The notes under the pieces: generated by a model | What the model was told of the DNA's origin: nothing | The model's database searches: none | The model's input: the letters and a program-made list of their open reading frames with translations, nothing else | From: Marinobacter alexandrii | Lineage (GTDB): Bacteria; Bacteroidota; Bacteroidia; Cytophagales; Cyclobacteriaceae | Length of the DNA: 64,000 nucleotides | Assembly (NCBI GenBank): GCA_039984955.1 | Contig: JBDWTN010000007.1 | Coordinates: 2,612,501 to 2,676,500, forward strand | Reading direction: 5' to 3' | In this document: in pieces, positions 17,749 through 26,721 of the stretch | How positions within the stretch are numbered: position 1 is the stretch's first letter | How the letters are laid out: each line of letters begins with the position of its first letter | Program-made: the position numbers and the translations under genes

Positions 17749-17777
17749 CAAAAGTACGCTTTCGGTAATTGGAACAA
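17749..17777 (-). promoter_or_regulatory. Promoter of the ABC-F gene, adjoining the start codon
   Basis: On the minus strand TTG (17777-17775), 18 bases, then TACTTTTG (17756-17749) fit the consensus perfectly. The expected +1 is about 17745, next to the ATG at 17744. Confidence 0.72.
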
Positions 17778-17797
17778 ATCATTCGGTTTTAGTTTTA
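17769..17797 (+). promoter_or_regulatory. Possible promoter of the lipoprotein gene at 17817
   Basis: TTG (17769-17771), 18 bases, then TAGTTTTA (17790-17797) match the TAnnTTTG element in seven of eight positions and face away from the ABC-F promoter they overlap. Confidence 0.4.
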
Positions 17798-17816
17798 TAT
17801 AATAAACCCTACAATC

Positions 17817-18737
17817 ATGAAGAACTTCATCTATTGCTTTCTCTTTATTTCGTTGACTGCTTGTACACCTTCCAATTCGCAAGAAATTTCAACGATCAAA
17901 CCGAAAAGCTTTAATGACTATTGGTATGCTGGCAAAGCAGAAATTACTAGTTATGAATTGCAGCAAGCTCGATATGGAGAAGTTCACTCAGGTGAAGCGG
18001 TACTTGTCTTTGTGACTGAGCCTTTTTCTAAGAAGAAGCAAGTAAAGCTGGATAACTGGAGAGACCAGAGTCCGGATAATGTAAGTGTGATGAAATTGAA
18101 TATGACTAAGAAGTTCCTGACGGGAATCTATCCTTATTCCATGATGATGAGCACATTTACACCAGTCTCTGCTGACAAACATCCTGATCCATTTAAGGTC
18201 ACAACTTCTTCTCAAGAATGGTGCGGGCATACATTCATGCAGTTAAATCTGGAAGAGAAGGATTATCGATTGAGAGGTTACTCTTATTTTGAATCTGAAG
18301 GTGATGTAGATATCTCCGTGCCGAATGCGATTTTAGAAGATGAATTATGGACCAGGATACGATTGAACCCTGAAAGCTTACCAGTGGGAGAAGTTGAATT
18401 GGTGCCATCAACTTTCTACTTGAGATTGAGGCATCAAGAAAGCGGAGTAAAAAAGGCTACAACGAAAATCTCAGAACTATCAAAGTCTGATTATGCAGGG
18501 GATGCTCATAAAATGTATTCCATTGAATATGATAATCGATCTGTAAATATCTATTTTGAATCCACCTTTCCATATACCATTCTTGGGTGGGAGGAGAGCT
18601 ATTTGAGTGGTTTTGGCAAGCCTGAAAAACTAACGACTAAGGCCAAGAAAATTAATACAATCAAATCAGCTTACTGGGGGAAGAATAGCAATGCTGATCG
18701 TGAGATTCGGAAGGAGTTAGGGTTGAGAGTGGAGTAG
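17817..18737 (+). CDS. Bacteroidota lipoprotein of unknown function (often mislabelled Maf)
   Basis: 306 residues with a lipobox (ISLTAC, Cys at about 16). The mature protein is beta-rich with conserved-looking stretches FNDYWYAGKAEITSYELQQARYG and SSQEWCGHTFMQLNL. Such proteins are widespread in Bacteroidota and many database entries call them septum formation inhibitor Maf. They lack the Maf nucleotide pyrophosphatase motifs, so I do not use that name. Export and lipid anchoring are supported and the role is unknown. It is divergent from the ABC-F gene with overlapping promoters. Confidence 0.82.
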   Translation: MKNFIYCFLFISLTACTPSNSQEISTIKPKSFNDYWYAGKAEITSYELQQARYGEVHSGEAVLVFVTEPFSKKKQVKLDNWRDQSPDNVSVMKLNMTKKFLTGIYPYSMMMSTFTPVSADKHPDPFKVTTSSQEWCGHTFMQLNLEEKDYRLRGYSYFESEGDVDISVPNAILEDELWTRIRLNPESLPVGEVELVPSTFYLRLRHQESGVKKATTKISELSKSDYAGDAHKMYSIEYDNRSVNIYFESTFPYTILGWEESYLSGFGKPEKLTTKAKKINTIKSAYWGKNSNADREIRKELGLRVE

Positions 18738-18745
18738 CATATTTC

Positions 18746-18825
18746 TGTCATTACGAGGAGGAACGACGAAGTAATCTCAAACTAGAGATTGCTTCTCCAC
18801 GAATCAGACGGACGAAGCAATGACG
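18746..18825. repeat. REP-like palindromic element, copy 1
   Basis: GTCATTACGAGGAGGAACGA and GAAGTAATCTC on the left match, inverted, GAGATTGCTTC and GAAGCAATGACG on the right. This is the familiar intergenic palindrome of Bacteroidota (consensus like GTCATTGCGAGGAACGAAGC). A related copy lies at 35070-35154. It separates the lipoprotein and NUDIX genes. Confidence 0.7.
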
Positions 18826-18842
18826 TTACTTATTTTTACTTC

Positions 18843-19385
18843 ATGAAAGAGAAAAACCCTTGGATCACCCACTCTTCCAAAGAAGTCTACTCCAACCCAT
18901 GGATCAAGCTCACAGAACATGATGTGACCAATCCAGGAGGAGGAAAAAGTATCTACGGAAAAGTTCATTACAAGAACTGGGCACTGGGCATTATTCCGTT
19001 GGATGAACATCAGAATACTTGGTTGGTTGGCCAGTATCGCTATACACTAGATGAATACAGCTGGGAAATTCCAATGGGAGGTGGACCATTAGATATTCCT
19101 AAACTAGAATCTGCAAAGCGAGAGCTCAAAGAGGAAACGGGATTGACAGCTAAAAAGTGGACAGAAATATGTAAAATTCACACCTCCAATTCAGTAACAG
19201 ATGAAGTGGGATTTGCTTACTTGGCTGAAGGGTTGACACAAGGGGAAACTGAGTTCGAAGAAACAGAAGATCTTCAAATAAAAAAGCTCCCTTTTCAGGA
19301 AGCTGTGATAATGTGCGATCGAGGCGAAATCACAGATAGCTTAAGTGTTGCCGCTATTTACCGATTGGCTCGGTTACTCAGTTGA
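18843..19385 (+). CDS. NUDIX hydrolase
   Basis: 180 residues from the ATG at 18843. The frame opens earlier (18789), but those codons lie in the REP-like repeat. The NUDIX motif is at about 80-102: GGGPLDIPKLESAKRELKEE, then TGL. The REx-x-EExGU core is intact, but the first Glu of the classical motif is replaced by Ile, as far as the alignment can be judged. VHYKNWALGIIPLDE and LVGQYRYTLDEYSWEIPMGG resemble ADP-ribose pyrophosphatase-like members, so nucleotide-sugar hydrolysis in the cytoplasm is the likely reaction. Confidence 0.9.
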   Translation: MKEKNPWITHSSKEVYSNPWIKLTEHDVTNPGGGKSIYGKVHYKNWALGIIPLDEHQNTWLVGQYRYTLDEYSWEIPMGGGPLDIPKLESAKRELKEETGLTAKKWTEICKIHTSNSVTDEVGFAYLAEGLTQGETEFEETEDLQIKKLPFQEAVIMCDRGEITDSLSVAAIYRLARLLS

Positions 19386-19397
19386 TATTGCTACTGA

Positions 19398-20114
19398 TCA
19401 AAACTTCATGAGCGTCATCTTCTCATTCAACTCGTTCACATCTGTATCCTCCTTAAAGCGATCCATATAGTACGGGTCGGCAAACACAAAGGGATTGTAT
19501 CCTAACTCCAAGAATTTTTGATTTTTTAAGTTCTCGATTGCTTTCACGGCCATGAAGCGAGCGTGTTTTTCGCCACTTTCGTTAACATATTTCTCTAATA
19601 CTTTAGAGTATTCCAGCATCGCTTTCATAGTAACCACGAGATCCTCCTTGGTTAACTTTTCTAATGTAGGAAGCTGATTAATTTCTTCCATCCGCTTTTT
19701 ATTATAATAGGTCTTGGAAAGAAGTTTCTTGGAATTCTTGTTGTCTAATTTACTTAGCGCGTCTTCTTTATTTGCACTGGCCTCTCTCATCTGGAAAGTC
19801 TTCAACTCACCATTTTTATCAGTCCAGAATTCTCCTGCAAAATATTGATTCTTCTCAGGTAAGAATCCTAGTATTTGATAACCTGATCCTTTTTTCTCCA
19901 GACTGATGATTGCACTCTCTTTATCTTTTTTCCAATAGGGCTCTTCAACTTCATAGGTTTCCAGTCTCTCAGAAACCAAAGCATTGCTGGTCAAGACAAT
20001 TCTCTGTCGACTTTCATCATCGTTTTCAATGACATACCATGTTCCGAGTATAGACTCTTGAGAGAGAAGACTATTAAATGACAGAAAAGTGATTAAAATG
20101 AAGATTTTTTTCAT
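19398..20114 (-). CDS. Secreted protein of unknown function
   Basis: 238 residues with a signal peptide (about 1-19, ending NSLLSQ). Residues 20-110 are beta-rich and start ILGTWYVIENDDESRQRIVL, recalling lipocalin-like DUF families (inference). The second half is helical and charged (LEKLTKEDLVVTMKAMLEYS). The gene ends 12 bp after the convergent NUDIX gene and is divergent from the MATE exporter. I do not recognise a family. Confidence 0.7.
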   Translation of the reverse strand: MKKIFILITFLSFNSLLSQESILGTWYVIENDDESRQRIVLTSNALVSERLETYEVEEPYWKKDKESAIISLEKKGSGYQILGFLPEKNQYFAGEFWTDKNGELKTFQMREASANKEDALSKLDNKNSKKLLSKTYYNKKRMEEINQLPTLEKLTKEDLVVTMKAMLEYSKVLEKYVNESGEKHARFMAVKAIENLKNQKFLELGYNPFVFADPYYMDRFKEDTDVNELNEKMTLMKF

Positions 20115-20203
20115 GATCTAGTAAACAAATTGTGGACTACTGATAAGGTTATTGCATGTTGAATATCTAAGATACTACCTTGCGGCTTGATTTTAAAAAG
20201 GTC

Positions 20204-21514
20204 ATGACGCTCAAGGAACATATCAGAAAAAACATTATCCTTTCTCTACCAGTGATCATAGGTCAGTTGGGTCATATCATGGTAGGTGTTTCTGATAGTA
20301 TCATGGTAGGAAGGATAGGTGTTATTCCTTTGGCGGCTGCAACGTTTGCCGGAACGATCTATCATGTTTTAATGCTGTTTGGAATAGGTGTGAGCTACGC
20401 AATTACACCAAAGGTAGCAGCAACTGATGTTAAGGATAAATCCAAATTATTAAAATTCCTTCAGGACGGGTTTTTCATGAATCTTGGATTGGGACTTATT
20501 CTTTTCGCCCTCGGATATTTCGCCAGTCATTTTCTCGGATACTTCGGGCAGGATGAGTCTGTAGCAACAGCAGCAGGTCCTTACCTCATTATCATGTGTG
20601 GATCACTGATTCCACTAATGATTTTCCAAACTTTCAGGCAGTATGCCGAAGGCCTTTCTGATACATTTAGCCCTATGATCGTGTCTGTTTTTGCTAATCT
20701 GCTCAATGTGTTTTTCAACTATATGCTTATCTATGGAAAACTTGGAGCTCCTGAACTTGGGCTGAATGGTGCGGGTATTGCGACCTTATTAGCTAGAGTA
20801 ATTATGTTTTCTGTAATGATCTGGTGGGTTAGGAAAAGAATTTCTGGATTTGAATGGAAATATCAATGGTCGGGAATTAAAGAATTGCTAAAGATTGGAT
20901 TGCCTTCAGGCCTTCAATATGTATTTGAGGTAGGAGCATTTGCCACGGCAGCTATTATGGTGGGGTGGATAAGTGCAGAAGCTTTGGCAGCTCATAACAT
21001 TGCTTTGAATTTGGCTGCTATTAGCTACATGGCAGCTACGGGATTAGCCGCAGCATCTACCATAAGAATTGGAAATCAAATGGGATTAAAGGATAAACAA
21101 AACCTTCGGATCGCTGGTTTTTCTTCCTTTGGACTGGTGACAATCTTTATGGCATTTTGTGGACTGACATTCATCTTGCTTAGAGATATACTTCCTGCAT
21201 TGTACATCGAAAATGATATAGTGCAAGCCACCGCGGCATCTCTTTTGATAATTGCTGCTGCTTTTCAGATTTCGGATGGCATTCAGGCAGTTGGCTTGGG
21301 AGTCCTCAGGGGGTTAACTGATGTAAAGGTGCCAACAATAGTCACTTTTGTTGCATATTGGTTAATCGCTATTCCTGTTGGGTATTGGCTTGCTTTCCAT
21401 GGAGGGTATGGTGTGCAAGGGGTATGGTATGGTCTTTCTATTGGGCTGACCATTTCCGGAATCTTGCATATTTGGCGCTTCAATAGACTCTCAAATAAGA
21501 TTCAATTCAAATGA
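20204..21514 (+). CDS. MATE-family multidrug/Na+ antiporter
   Basis: 436 residues from the ATG at 20204. The frame opens at a TTG (20180), but those eight residues are not family-like. There are twelve predicted membrane segments in two repeats. SLPVIIGQLGHIMVGVSDSIMVGRIGVIPLAA is the usual first helix pair, and GLPSGLQYVFEVGAFATAAI opens the second half. MATE proteins export cationic drugs and metabolites in exchange for Na+ or H+. The stop codon overlaps the start of the next gene (ATGA), so that protein is translationally coupled to the exporter. Confidence 0.93.
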   Translation: MTLKEHIRKNIILSLPVIIGQLGHIMVGVSDSIMVGRIGVIPLAAATFAGTIYHVLMLFGIGVSYAITPKVAATDVKDKSKLLKFLQDGFFMNLGLGLILFALGYFASHFLGYFGQDESVATAAGPYLIIMCGSLIPLMIFQTFRQYAEGLSDTFSPMIVSVFANLLNVFFNYMLIYGKLGAPELGLNGAGIATLLARVIMFSVMIWWVRKRISGFEWKYQWSGIKELLKIGLPSGLQYVFEVGAFATAAIMVGWISAEALAAHNIALNLAAISYMAATGLAAASTIRIGNQMGLKDKQNLRIAGFSSFGLVTIFMAFCGLTFILLRDILPALYIENDIVQATAASLLIIAAAFQISDGIQAVGLGVLRGLTDVKVPTIVTFVAYWLIAIPVGYWLAFHGGYGVQGVWYGLSIGLTISGILHIWRFNRLSNKIQFK

Positions 21515-22413
21515 AACATTGGTTTGTCATATTTTTTGTAACGGCTACTTTCTTATTGGAAGCACAACCGACAATAGATAGTGCTTTTCGAGTACCCGTT
21601 ATCAGCCCTATGTTCTTAAGTGAGGATGGTCCTAAAGTCTTGGTTGATGAAGCTCATAACAATCTTCATAGAAAGGAAGGAGGGCTTTACTCATTTACTC
21701 GTATGATGGAAGAAGATGGCGCACAGGTTTTTGCAAATGATCAGGTATTTACTGAGGAGGTTTTAATTAAATATGACCTGTTGATCATAGTAAATGCTCT
21801 TCATGACTCTAACGTTGGAAATTGGCAAAATCCATGTCCTTCTGCATTCACAAAGGGTGAGATAGAAGCTATTGTAGCTTTTGTAAAGAATGGAGGTAGC
21901 CTGCTTTTTGTTGCAGATCATATGCCATATGGTGGAGCGGCTCAGGATTTAGCAAAAAGATTAGGCATAGAATGGAGTAATTCTTTTGCTATTCAAAATG
22001 GTAGGCATTGGCCACCAAGTGTTTTTGATAGAAATCACAATACCTTGTTTGATTCTCCAGTGACTACTGATACTGGTTATGGAAAAAAGGTATCCAGAAT
22101 TGGTTCTTTTACAGGATCAGTATTTAAAGCTTCAGAAGATGCCATTCCGTTTCTGATTTATGATAATTCGCATGCCATTCTGATGCCGGATGTTGCCTGG
22201 CAATTTTCGGAAGAAACGAAGAATGAAAATGCATCAGGTTGGTATCAAGGGGCATGCTTGAAACATGGAAAAGGTAAAATGATATTGCTTGGTGAGGCTG
22301 CTATGATTACTGCTCAGGTACGAGGAAAAGCCAAAATCGGGATGAACAGTCCTGATGCTCCTGAGAATGCGCAGCTGGCGTTAAATATTTTTAGGTATTT
22401 GGTTACCAATTGA
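21511..22413 (+). CDS. DUF4350-like exported protein
   Basis: 300 residues with a signal peptide (about 1-19, ending LLEAQ). It has a glutamine-amidotransferase-like flavodoxin fold: VLVDEAHNNLHRKEGGLYSF, YDLLIIVNAL, FVKNGGSLLFVADHMPYGGA and GKGKMILLGEAAMIT. DUF4350-type proteins share this fold but I see no obvious catalytic Cys in the nucleophile-elbow position, so it is more likely a binding domain. It overlaps the MATE gene by 4 bp. A link to the exporter is inference from coupling alone. Confidence 0.75.
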   Translation: MKHWFVIFFVTATFLLEAQPTIDSAFRVPVISPMFLSEDGPKVLVDEAHNNLHRKEGGLYSFTRMMEEDGAQVFANDQVFTEEVLIKYDLLIIVNALHDSNVGNWQNPCPSAFTKGEIEAIVAFVKNGGSLLFVADHMPYGGAAQDLAKRLGIEWSNSFAIQNGRHWPPSVFDRNHNTLFDSPVTTDTGYGKKVSRIGSFTGSVFKASEDAIPFLIYDNSHAILMPDVAWQFSEETKNENASGWYQGACLKHGKGKMILLGEAAMITAQVRGKAKIGMNSPDAPENAQLALNIFRYLVTN

Positions 22414-22474
22414 TGACCCTATTTGATTGCCATTTATGAGGTAATAAAGTAACTATGCCGATCATTTTCGTCAT

Positions 22475-23701
22475 ATGAAAAACAAACAAGCCGCAATCAT
22501 ATTCATTTTTATTACTGTGCTGATTGATATTCTAGGGATTGGATTGATTATTCCTGTTTTACCTCAATTATTTAAGGAAGTAGGTGGACTTAGTGCAAGT
22601 GAGGCAGCATTTGTCGGTGGACTCCTTACAGCTACCTATGCTGTGATGCAGTTTTTCTTTGCGCCAATCCTTGGTGGTTTGAGCGATAAATATGGAAGGC
22701 GCCCTCTACTTCTCATTGCCTTACTGGGTTTAGGTTTAGACTATGTAGTCATTGTATTTGCCCCTACCATCGCCTGGTTTTTTGTAGCAAGAGCTATAGC
22801 TGGAATTTGTGGTGGAAGTATGACCGTTGCGAATGCGTATATTGCAGACATAAGTACACCTAAGGATCGAGCGAAGAATTTTGGTATGATTGGAGCAGCT
22901 TTTGGTCTAGGGTTTGTTGTGGGGCCAAGTTTGGGAGGTTTGCTCGGGGATATTGGGACGAAAGTTCCTTTTATGGCTGCTGCAGGTTTATCATTCTTAA
23001 ATATGGTGTATGGCTACTTTGTGATACCAGAATCTTTGAAAAAAGAAGATCGAAGAGAATTTAGCTGGAAAAGAGCAAACCCATTTGGTACTTTAAAGCA
23101 AGTGTTTAATTATAAAGCCATTATTGGGCTAGTCGTTAGTCTATTTTTCATTTACATAGCAGCAAATGCTACCCAAGCTAATTGGCCATATTTCACAGCC
23201 GAAAAATTCAAATGGGGAGCTTCAGAAATAGGGCTTTCGCTAACTTTTGTTGGAGTAATGGTCGCCATTGTTCAAGGTGGAGTTATCAGCCCAGTTGTGA
23301 AGAAGATTGGAGAGGTTAAAGCTGTTTATGTTGGGTTGTTCTTCAATATACTCGGACTCTCGCTTTTAGGAATTGTTCCGGAGGGCTGGATGATTTATGC
23401 TGTTATTGTACCTTATGCTTTTGGCGGACTAGCAGGGCCTTCGCTTCAATCTTTAATGACATCCCAAGTACCCAAAAATGCGCAAGGAGAGTTTCAAGGT
23501 GGACTGACAAGTATCGTCACCATATCCGCAATAATAGGACCCTTGGTGATGACTGGAATATTTAGATATTTCACCAATCCATCTAATGAAATTTACTTCC
23601 CTGGAGCTCCTTTTATCCTTGGGACGTTTTTAGCAATCATCAGCGTTTTCATTGCTAGTATTTCCCTTAAAAATCTAGTTACTCGTCCTTCAGATGATTA
23701 A
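22475..23701 (+). CDS. MFS drug exporter, TetA-like (TCR/Tet subfamily)
   Basis: 408 residues with twelve membrane segments. Motif A, GGLSDKYGRRPLLLIALLG (about 66-84), is in the loop between helices 2 and 3. GAAFGLGFVVGPSLGGLLGD is the motif C region typical of drug/H+ antiporters of the Tet group. IDILGIGLIIPVLPQL at the N-terminus is also characteristic. The substrate cannot be assigned, and tetracycline resistance should not be assumed. The 3' end overlaps the convergent permease gene by 23 bp. Confidence 0.92.
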   Translation: MKNKQAAIIFIFITVLIDILGIGLIIPVLPQLFKEVGGLSASEAAFVGGLLTATYAVMQFFFAPILGGLSDKYGRRPLLLIALLGLGLDYVVIVFAPTIAWFFVARAIAGICGGSMTVANAYIADISTPKDRAKNFGMIGAAFGLGFVVGPSLGGLLGDIGTKVPFMAAAGLSFLNMVYGYFVIPESLKKEDRREFSWKRANPFGTLKQVFNYKAIIGLVVSLFFIYIAANATQANWPYFTAEKFKWGASEIGLSLTFVGVMVAIVQGGVISPVVKKIGEVKAVYVGLFFNILGLSLLGIVPEGWMIYAVIVPYAFGGLAGPSLQSLMTSQVPKNAQGEFQGGLTSIVTISAIIGPLVMTGIFRYFTNPSNEIYFPGAPFILGTFLAIISVFIASISLKNLVTRPSDD

Positions 23702-26285
23702 CCGGATTTGAAGAAGCAGCTCTAATGGATTGATATCCAACAGTGAGAATTACAAGCCCTAAAACAATAAGAAGAGCAAGTCCAAAAGTGATCCAGGAAA
23801 TAGAAATTCTATAGTAGTAAGACTCAAGCCATGCGTTGAGGAAGTAAATAGCAAAAGGCACACTGATAATAAAAGCGATAGCTACCCATTTGGTGAAATC
23901 TTTGAATATCAATTTGAGAATGGTATTGATCTGAGCCCCCAGAACCTTTCGTATACTAATTTCTTTCCTTCTCTTTTCAATAATAAATAGGGTCAATCCA
24001 TAAAGACCTAAACAAGCAATCGCAATAGAAAGAGCTGAAAACAATCCGACCATTCCCAGATATCGGTTTTCCTGCTCATAAAGTCCAGCTACACGATCAT
24101 TCATAAATGAGTGTGTAAATTCCTGAGTTGATCCTAACTCATCCCACATCGCCTCAATTTCTTCAATTCGTTCAACAAGATTACTCATATCCATCTTTAG
24201 GGTTATGGTACTATGAGCAACAGGATTCGATGCTATTCGATGGAAAATAAGTGTTGGACCCACCTTATTCTGGAGCGTTTCAAAATGAAAATCTTCGACT
24301 ATTCCGACTACATTGATTTCTGTATTTCCAATTCGAATAGTATTTTCTTTTTCAGGAGTAAACTGAAAAGCTTTGACTGCAGCTTCATTCAAAATCACAG
24401 AGCCACGCTGATCTCCCTCAGAGTCAGGCAAGAAGTTTCGTCCGTATTTTACAGGGATATCATAAATGTCAAAGAAATTCGCGTCCACATAGGTGTATCT
24501 CATTCTCAGTGGATCACCTTCCCACTCATTTGGTCTTACGAAAACAAAACTCCCAGTCCATGAAGTTGGAACTGATCTACTGCTGGATATATCTGTGATA
24601 TAAGATTTATTTATGAGCTCCTCTTTAAAGGTATTGAGCCTAGATTGAGCTAATTCACTATTGGTAAAACTTCTTGGCGAAGCAGAAACAATTAAAATAC
24701 CTTCTGACTCGAATCCCATATCCTTATTCGACATGAAATTAATTTGTTTGTGTACGATGATGGTACCTGCTATTAAGAAAAGTGCTATAGCAAACTGAAT
24801 AACCACCAGTACGCTCCGAAAACTTGACGAGTTACTTATCCCTAACTTTTGTCTCAATACTTTAATGACACTAATGGATGAAAGGTAGAATGCTGGATAG
24901 CTGCCACTTAAAAAGCCCAGACAGATGATCAAAAACGAAAAAGCTATAATAATTTCTTGAAGTGAGAATTGGTTAAACGAAACTGTTACATCAAAAAACT
25001 GATTAAACTGAGAGACTAGAACTGCGACAATGAAGACCCCAATCGTACAAGCAAGAAAAGACATTACCAATGCCTCTGTGATAAATTGAGCTCGTAATTG
25101 ACCTTGAAATGCACCCAACACCTTTCGCAATCCTATTTCTTTTGCGCGTTGTGTGGCTTGGGCAGTTGAGAGGTTCATAAAATTGATAATCGCAATTAGA
25201 AGAATCCCAATTCCTATTACCAGTAATGTTCTTGCATTGGATGAATCACCGAAAAAAGTGTCGTACGTTTGATCAAAAGGGAGCAGTTTGAAGTTAGTGT
25301 TTCCTCGAGTTTCAGCATCCCAAATTGATTCAATAAGATTAGGAAAATCTGCTTCCAGTGGTACTGCATCTTCCTGTTTCTGTAAGAGTACATAGGTTTC
25401 CAAAAAGGAACCATTCCAACGATTAGACAATTCAGGATAAACCGGAATGCTCTCAATTGGAATAATCAGAGAGGGCCTTATTGATGCATTATCTGGATGA
25501 TTTTGAATAACTGCAGACACTTCATAACGCATGGTTGTATCCTCTTCTGGCAAGAAAATCTCAAGACTGTTGGCTACTGCATTTTCTGTATCAAAATATT
25601 TGATGGCCAACTCCTGGTTGAGTACTACGGAATGTTTTGTAGGAAATACATTATTTAGACTACCATGAACTACGGGAAAAGTGAAAATCTTAAATAAAGA
25701 AGCATCTGTATAAGTAATGGATTCTTCCAGATAGCGATTGTTTTTTAAAATGCTGGCTTCAGTTGTATAATGCCTAGTAGCGTACTCCACTTGTTGGTAG
25801 TCATTTTTCAGGCGATCTTTTAAAGGCATCCAGGTATCATAAGTTGGCTGAATACCATCAGGAGTGATACGTTCTTTGTATGCCAAAAAGATGCGATCCT
25901 TGTTGGTGTGATGATCATCAAATGTGAAAATTTGGTGAGTGTACAGGTAAATGAAGATAAATGACGCTACCCCTATAGATAGCCCAAGGATATTGATGAA
26001 AGAAGTGGATTTTCTTTTCAGAAGGGTTCTGAATGCAATTTTTAGATAGTTTCTGATGATCATGGTATTGAGGGATAAATGATAAAAAGATTTTAAGTTG
26101 GTTGGACGTAGTGATACAATCACTTCTAGAATCAATTTGAACTTGGCTTTAGTTTTACCCTCCTCAGCAATTCGCCAATGGTAAGCTTCAGTGATATCCC
26201 CAAGGATTTCGTCAGAGTAATCTGATCGTAAAAAAAACTCGAGGAGTCTCTTAGCCCATTTTGGAGAATGTTGAGGAGTGTTCAT
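23679..26285 (-). CDS. FtsX/MacB-type ABC permease with N-terminal prefix domain
   Basis: 868 residues. An N-terminal prefix of about 75 residues (SPKWAKRLLEFFLRSDYSDE, ILGDITEAYHWR) is soluble. A MacB-PCD/FtsX unit then appears twice: a membrane helix at about 98-118 (SFINILGLSIGVASFIFIYL), a periplasmic domain, three helices at about 355-480, a second periplasmic domain, and three C-terminal helices from about 745. REIGLRKVLGA and RKEISIRKVLGAQ are the coupling-helix-like motifs that contact an ATPase. No ATPase gene is nearby. The padR gene upstream overlaps by 4 bp and should control it. Lipoprotein or peptide export, or envelope signalling, are the usual roles. Confidence 0.92.
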   Translation of the reverse strand: MNTPQHSPKWAKRLLEFFLRSDYSDEILGDITEAYHWRIAEEGKTKAKFKLILEVIVSLRPTNLKSFYHLSLNTMIIRNYLKIAFRTLLKRKSTSFINILGLSIGVASFIFIYLYTHQIFTFDDHHTNKDRIFLAYKERITPDGIQPTYDTWMPLKDRLKNDYQQVEYATRHYTTEASILKNNRYLEESITYTDASLFKIFTFPVVHGSLNNVFPTKHSVVLNQELAIKYFDTENAVANSLEIFLPEEDTTMRYEVSAVIQNHPDNASIRPSLIIPIESIPVYPELSNRWNGSFLETYVLLQKQEDAVPLEADFPNLIESIWDAETRGNTNFKLLPFDQTYDTFFGDSSNARTLLVIGIGILLIAIINFMNLSTAQATQRAKEIGLRKVLGAFQGQLRAQFITEALVMSFLACTIGVFIVAVLVSQFNQFFDVTVSFNQFSLQEIIIAFSFLIICLGFLSGSYPAFYLSSISVIKVLRQKLGISNSSSFRSVLVVIQFAIALFLIAGTIIVHKQINFMSNKDMGFESEGILIVSASPRSFTNSELAQSRLNTFKEELINKSYITDISSSRSVPTSWTGSFVFVRPNEWEGDPLRMRYTYVDANFFDIYDIPVKYGRNFLPDSEGDQRGSVILNEAAVKAFQFTPEKENTIRIGNTEINVVGIVEDFHFETLQNKVGPTLIFHRIASNPVAHSTITLKMDMSNLVERIEEIEAMWDELGSTQEFTHSFMNDRVAGLYEQENRYLGMVGLFSALSIAIACLGLYGLTLFIIEKRRKEISIRKVLGAQINTILKLIFKDFTKWVAIAFIISVPFAIYFLNAWLESYYYRISISWITFGLALLIVLGLVILTVGYQSIRAASSNPVNHLKDE

Positions 26286-26608
26286 GCCGGACTAAAATTC
26301 AATTTTGGGATTACCTTCCAGATTTCATTTCGTCGATGTTGAAGTTCCTGAGCAGTTTCATAACCTTTATTGGTTGCTTTGTAAAGGCGCTTTCCTTTTC
26401 CTCCCCGTTCCGGTGTGGGATCCCCCATTCGTGAGTCTACGAATCCTTTCTTTTCCAGTCGCTTAAATACTACATGAATGGCAGGCAGAGAAATAGATTG
26501 ATTTAACTGGCTTTTGTACTCTTTGGCTATCTCAAATCCATACGTTTCTTCCTTCATTAGGAGGATAATGAGGATCATTTCTTCTAGTGTCCCAAGTTGT
26601 AGACTCAT
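26282..26608 (-). CDS. PadR-family transcriptional regulator (first of two)
   Basis: 108 residues. The winged helix covers nearly the whole protein: LGTLEEMILIILLMKEETYG, recognition helix region SLPAIHVVFKRLEKKGFVDS, then the wing GKGKRLYKATNKG. The recognition region is nearly identical to that of the second PadR (27995-28324). Its stop overlaps the permease start by 4 bp (ATGA). PadR proteins repress their own operons and release DNA on ligand binding. Two perfect 20-bp direct repeats directly upstream (26610-26629 and 26645-26664) are the likely operators. Confidence 0.93.
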   Translation of the reverse strand: MSLQLGTLEEMILIILLMKEETYGFEIAKEYKSQLNQSISLPAIHVVFKRLEKKGFVDSRMGDPTPERGGKGKRLYKATNKGYETAQELQHRRNEIWKVIPKLNFSPA

Positions 26609-26609
26609 T

Positions 26610-26664
26610 AAATTAATTTTTGTTTAAAATATAAGATACGAATAAAATTAATTTTTGTTTAAAA
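26610..26664. promoter_or_regulatory. Two perfect 20-bp direct repeats, probable PadR operators
   Basis: AAATTAATTTTTGTTTAAAA occurs at 26610-26629 and again at 26645-26664, 35 bp apart start to start. The first copy begins 1 bp upstream of the padR ATG (26606-26608), so bound protein would block transcription or initiation. On the coding strand the core reads TTAAACAAAA, close to the TTAACAAAA core of the inverted repeat before the second padR gene. Confidence 0.6.
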
Positions 26665-26721
26665 AATATAATTGCCCTCTGCTGGTATTGAGTTACAGCT
26701 ATTGAGCTAAGTGGCCAATTA

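Noticed and set aside
17745-17882. N-terminal extension of the ABC-F reading frame
   Set aside because: It has no family similarity, overlaps the divergent lipoprotein gene and its promoter, and the ABC-F promoter lies inside it.
17817-18737. Annotation as septum formation inhibitor Maf
   Set aside because: The protein is an exported lipoprotein and lacks Maf pyrophosphatase motifs; the name is a known database carry-over.
22475-23701. Tetracycline-resistance gene
   Set aside because: The Tet-like MFS subfamily includes many housekeeping exporters, and the sequence alone does not show the substrate.
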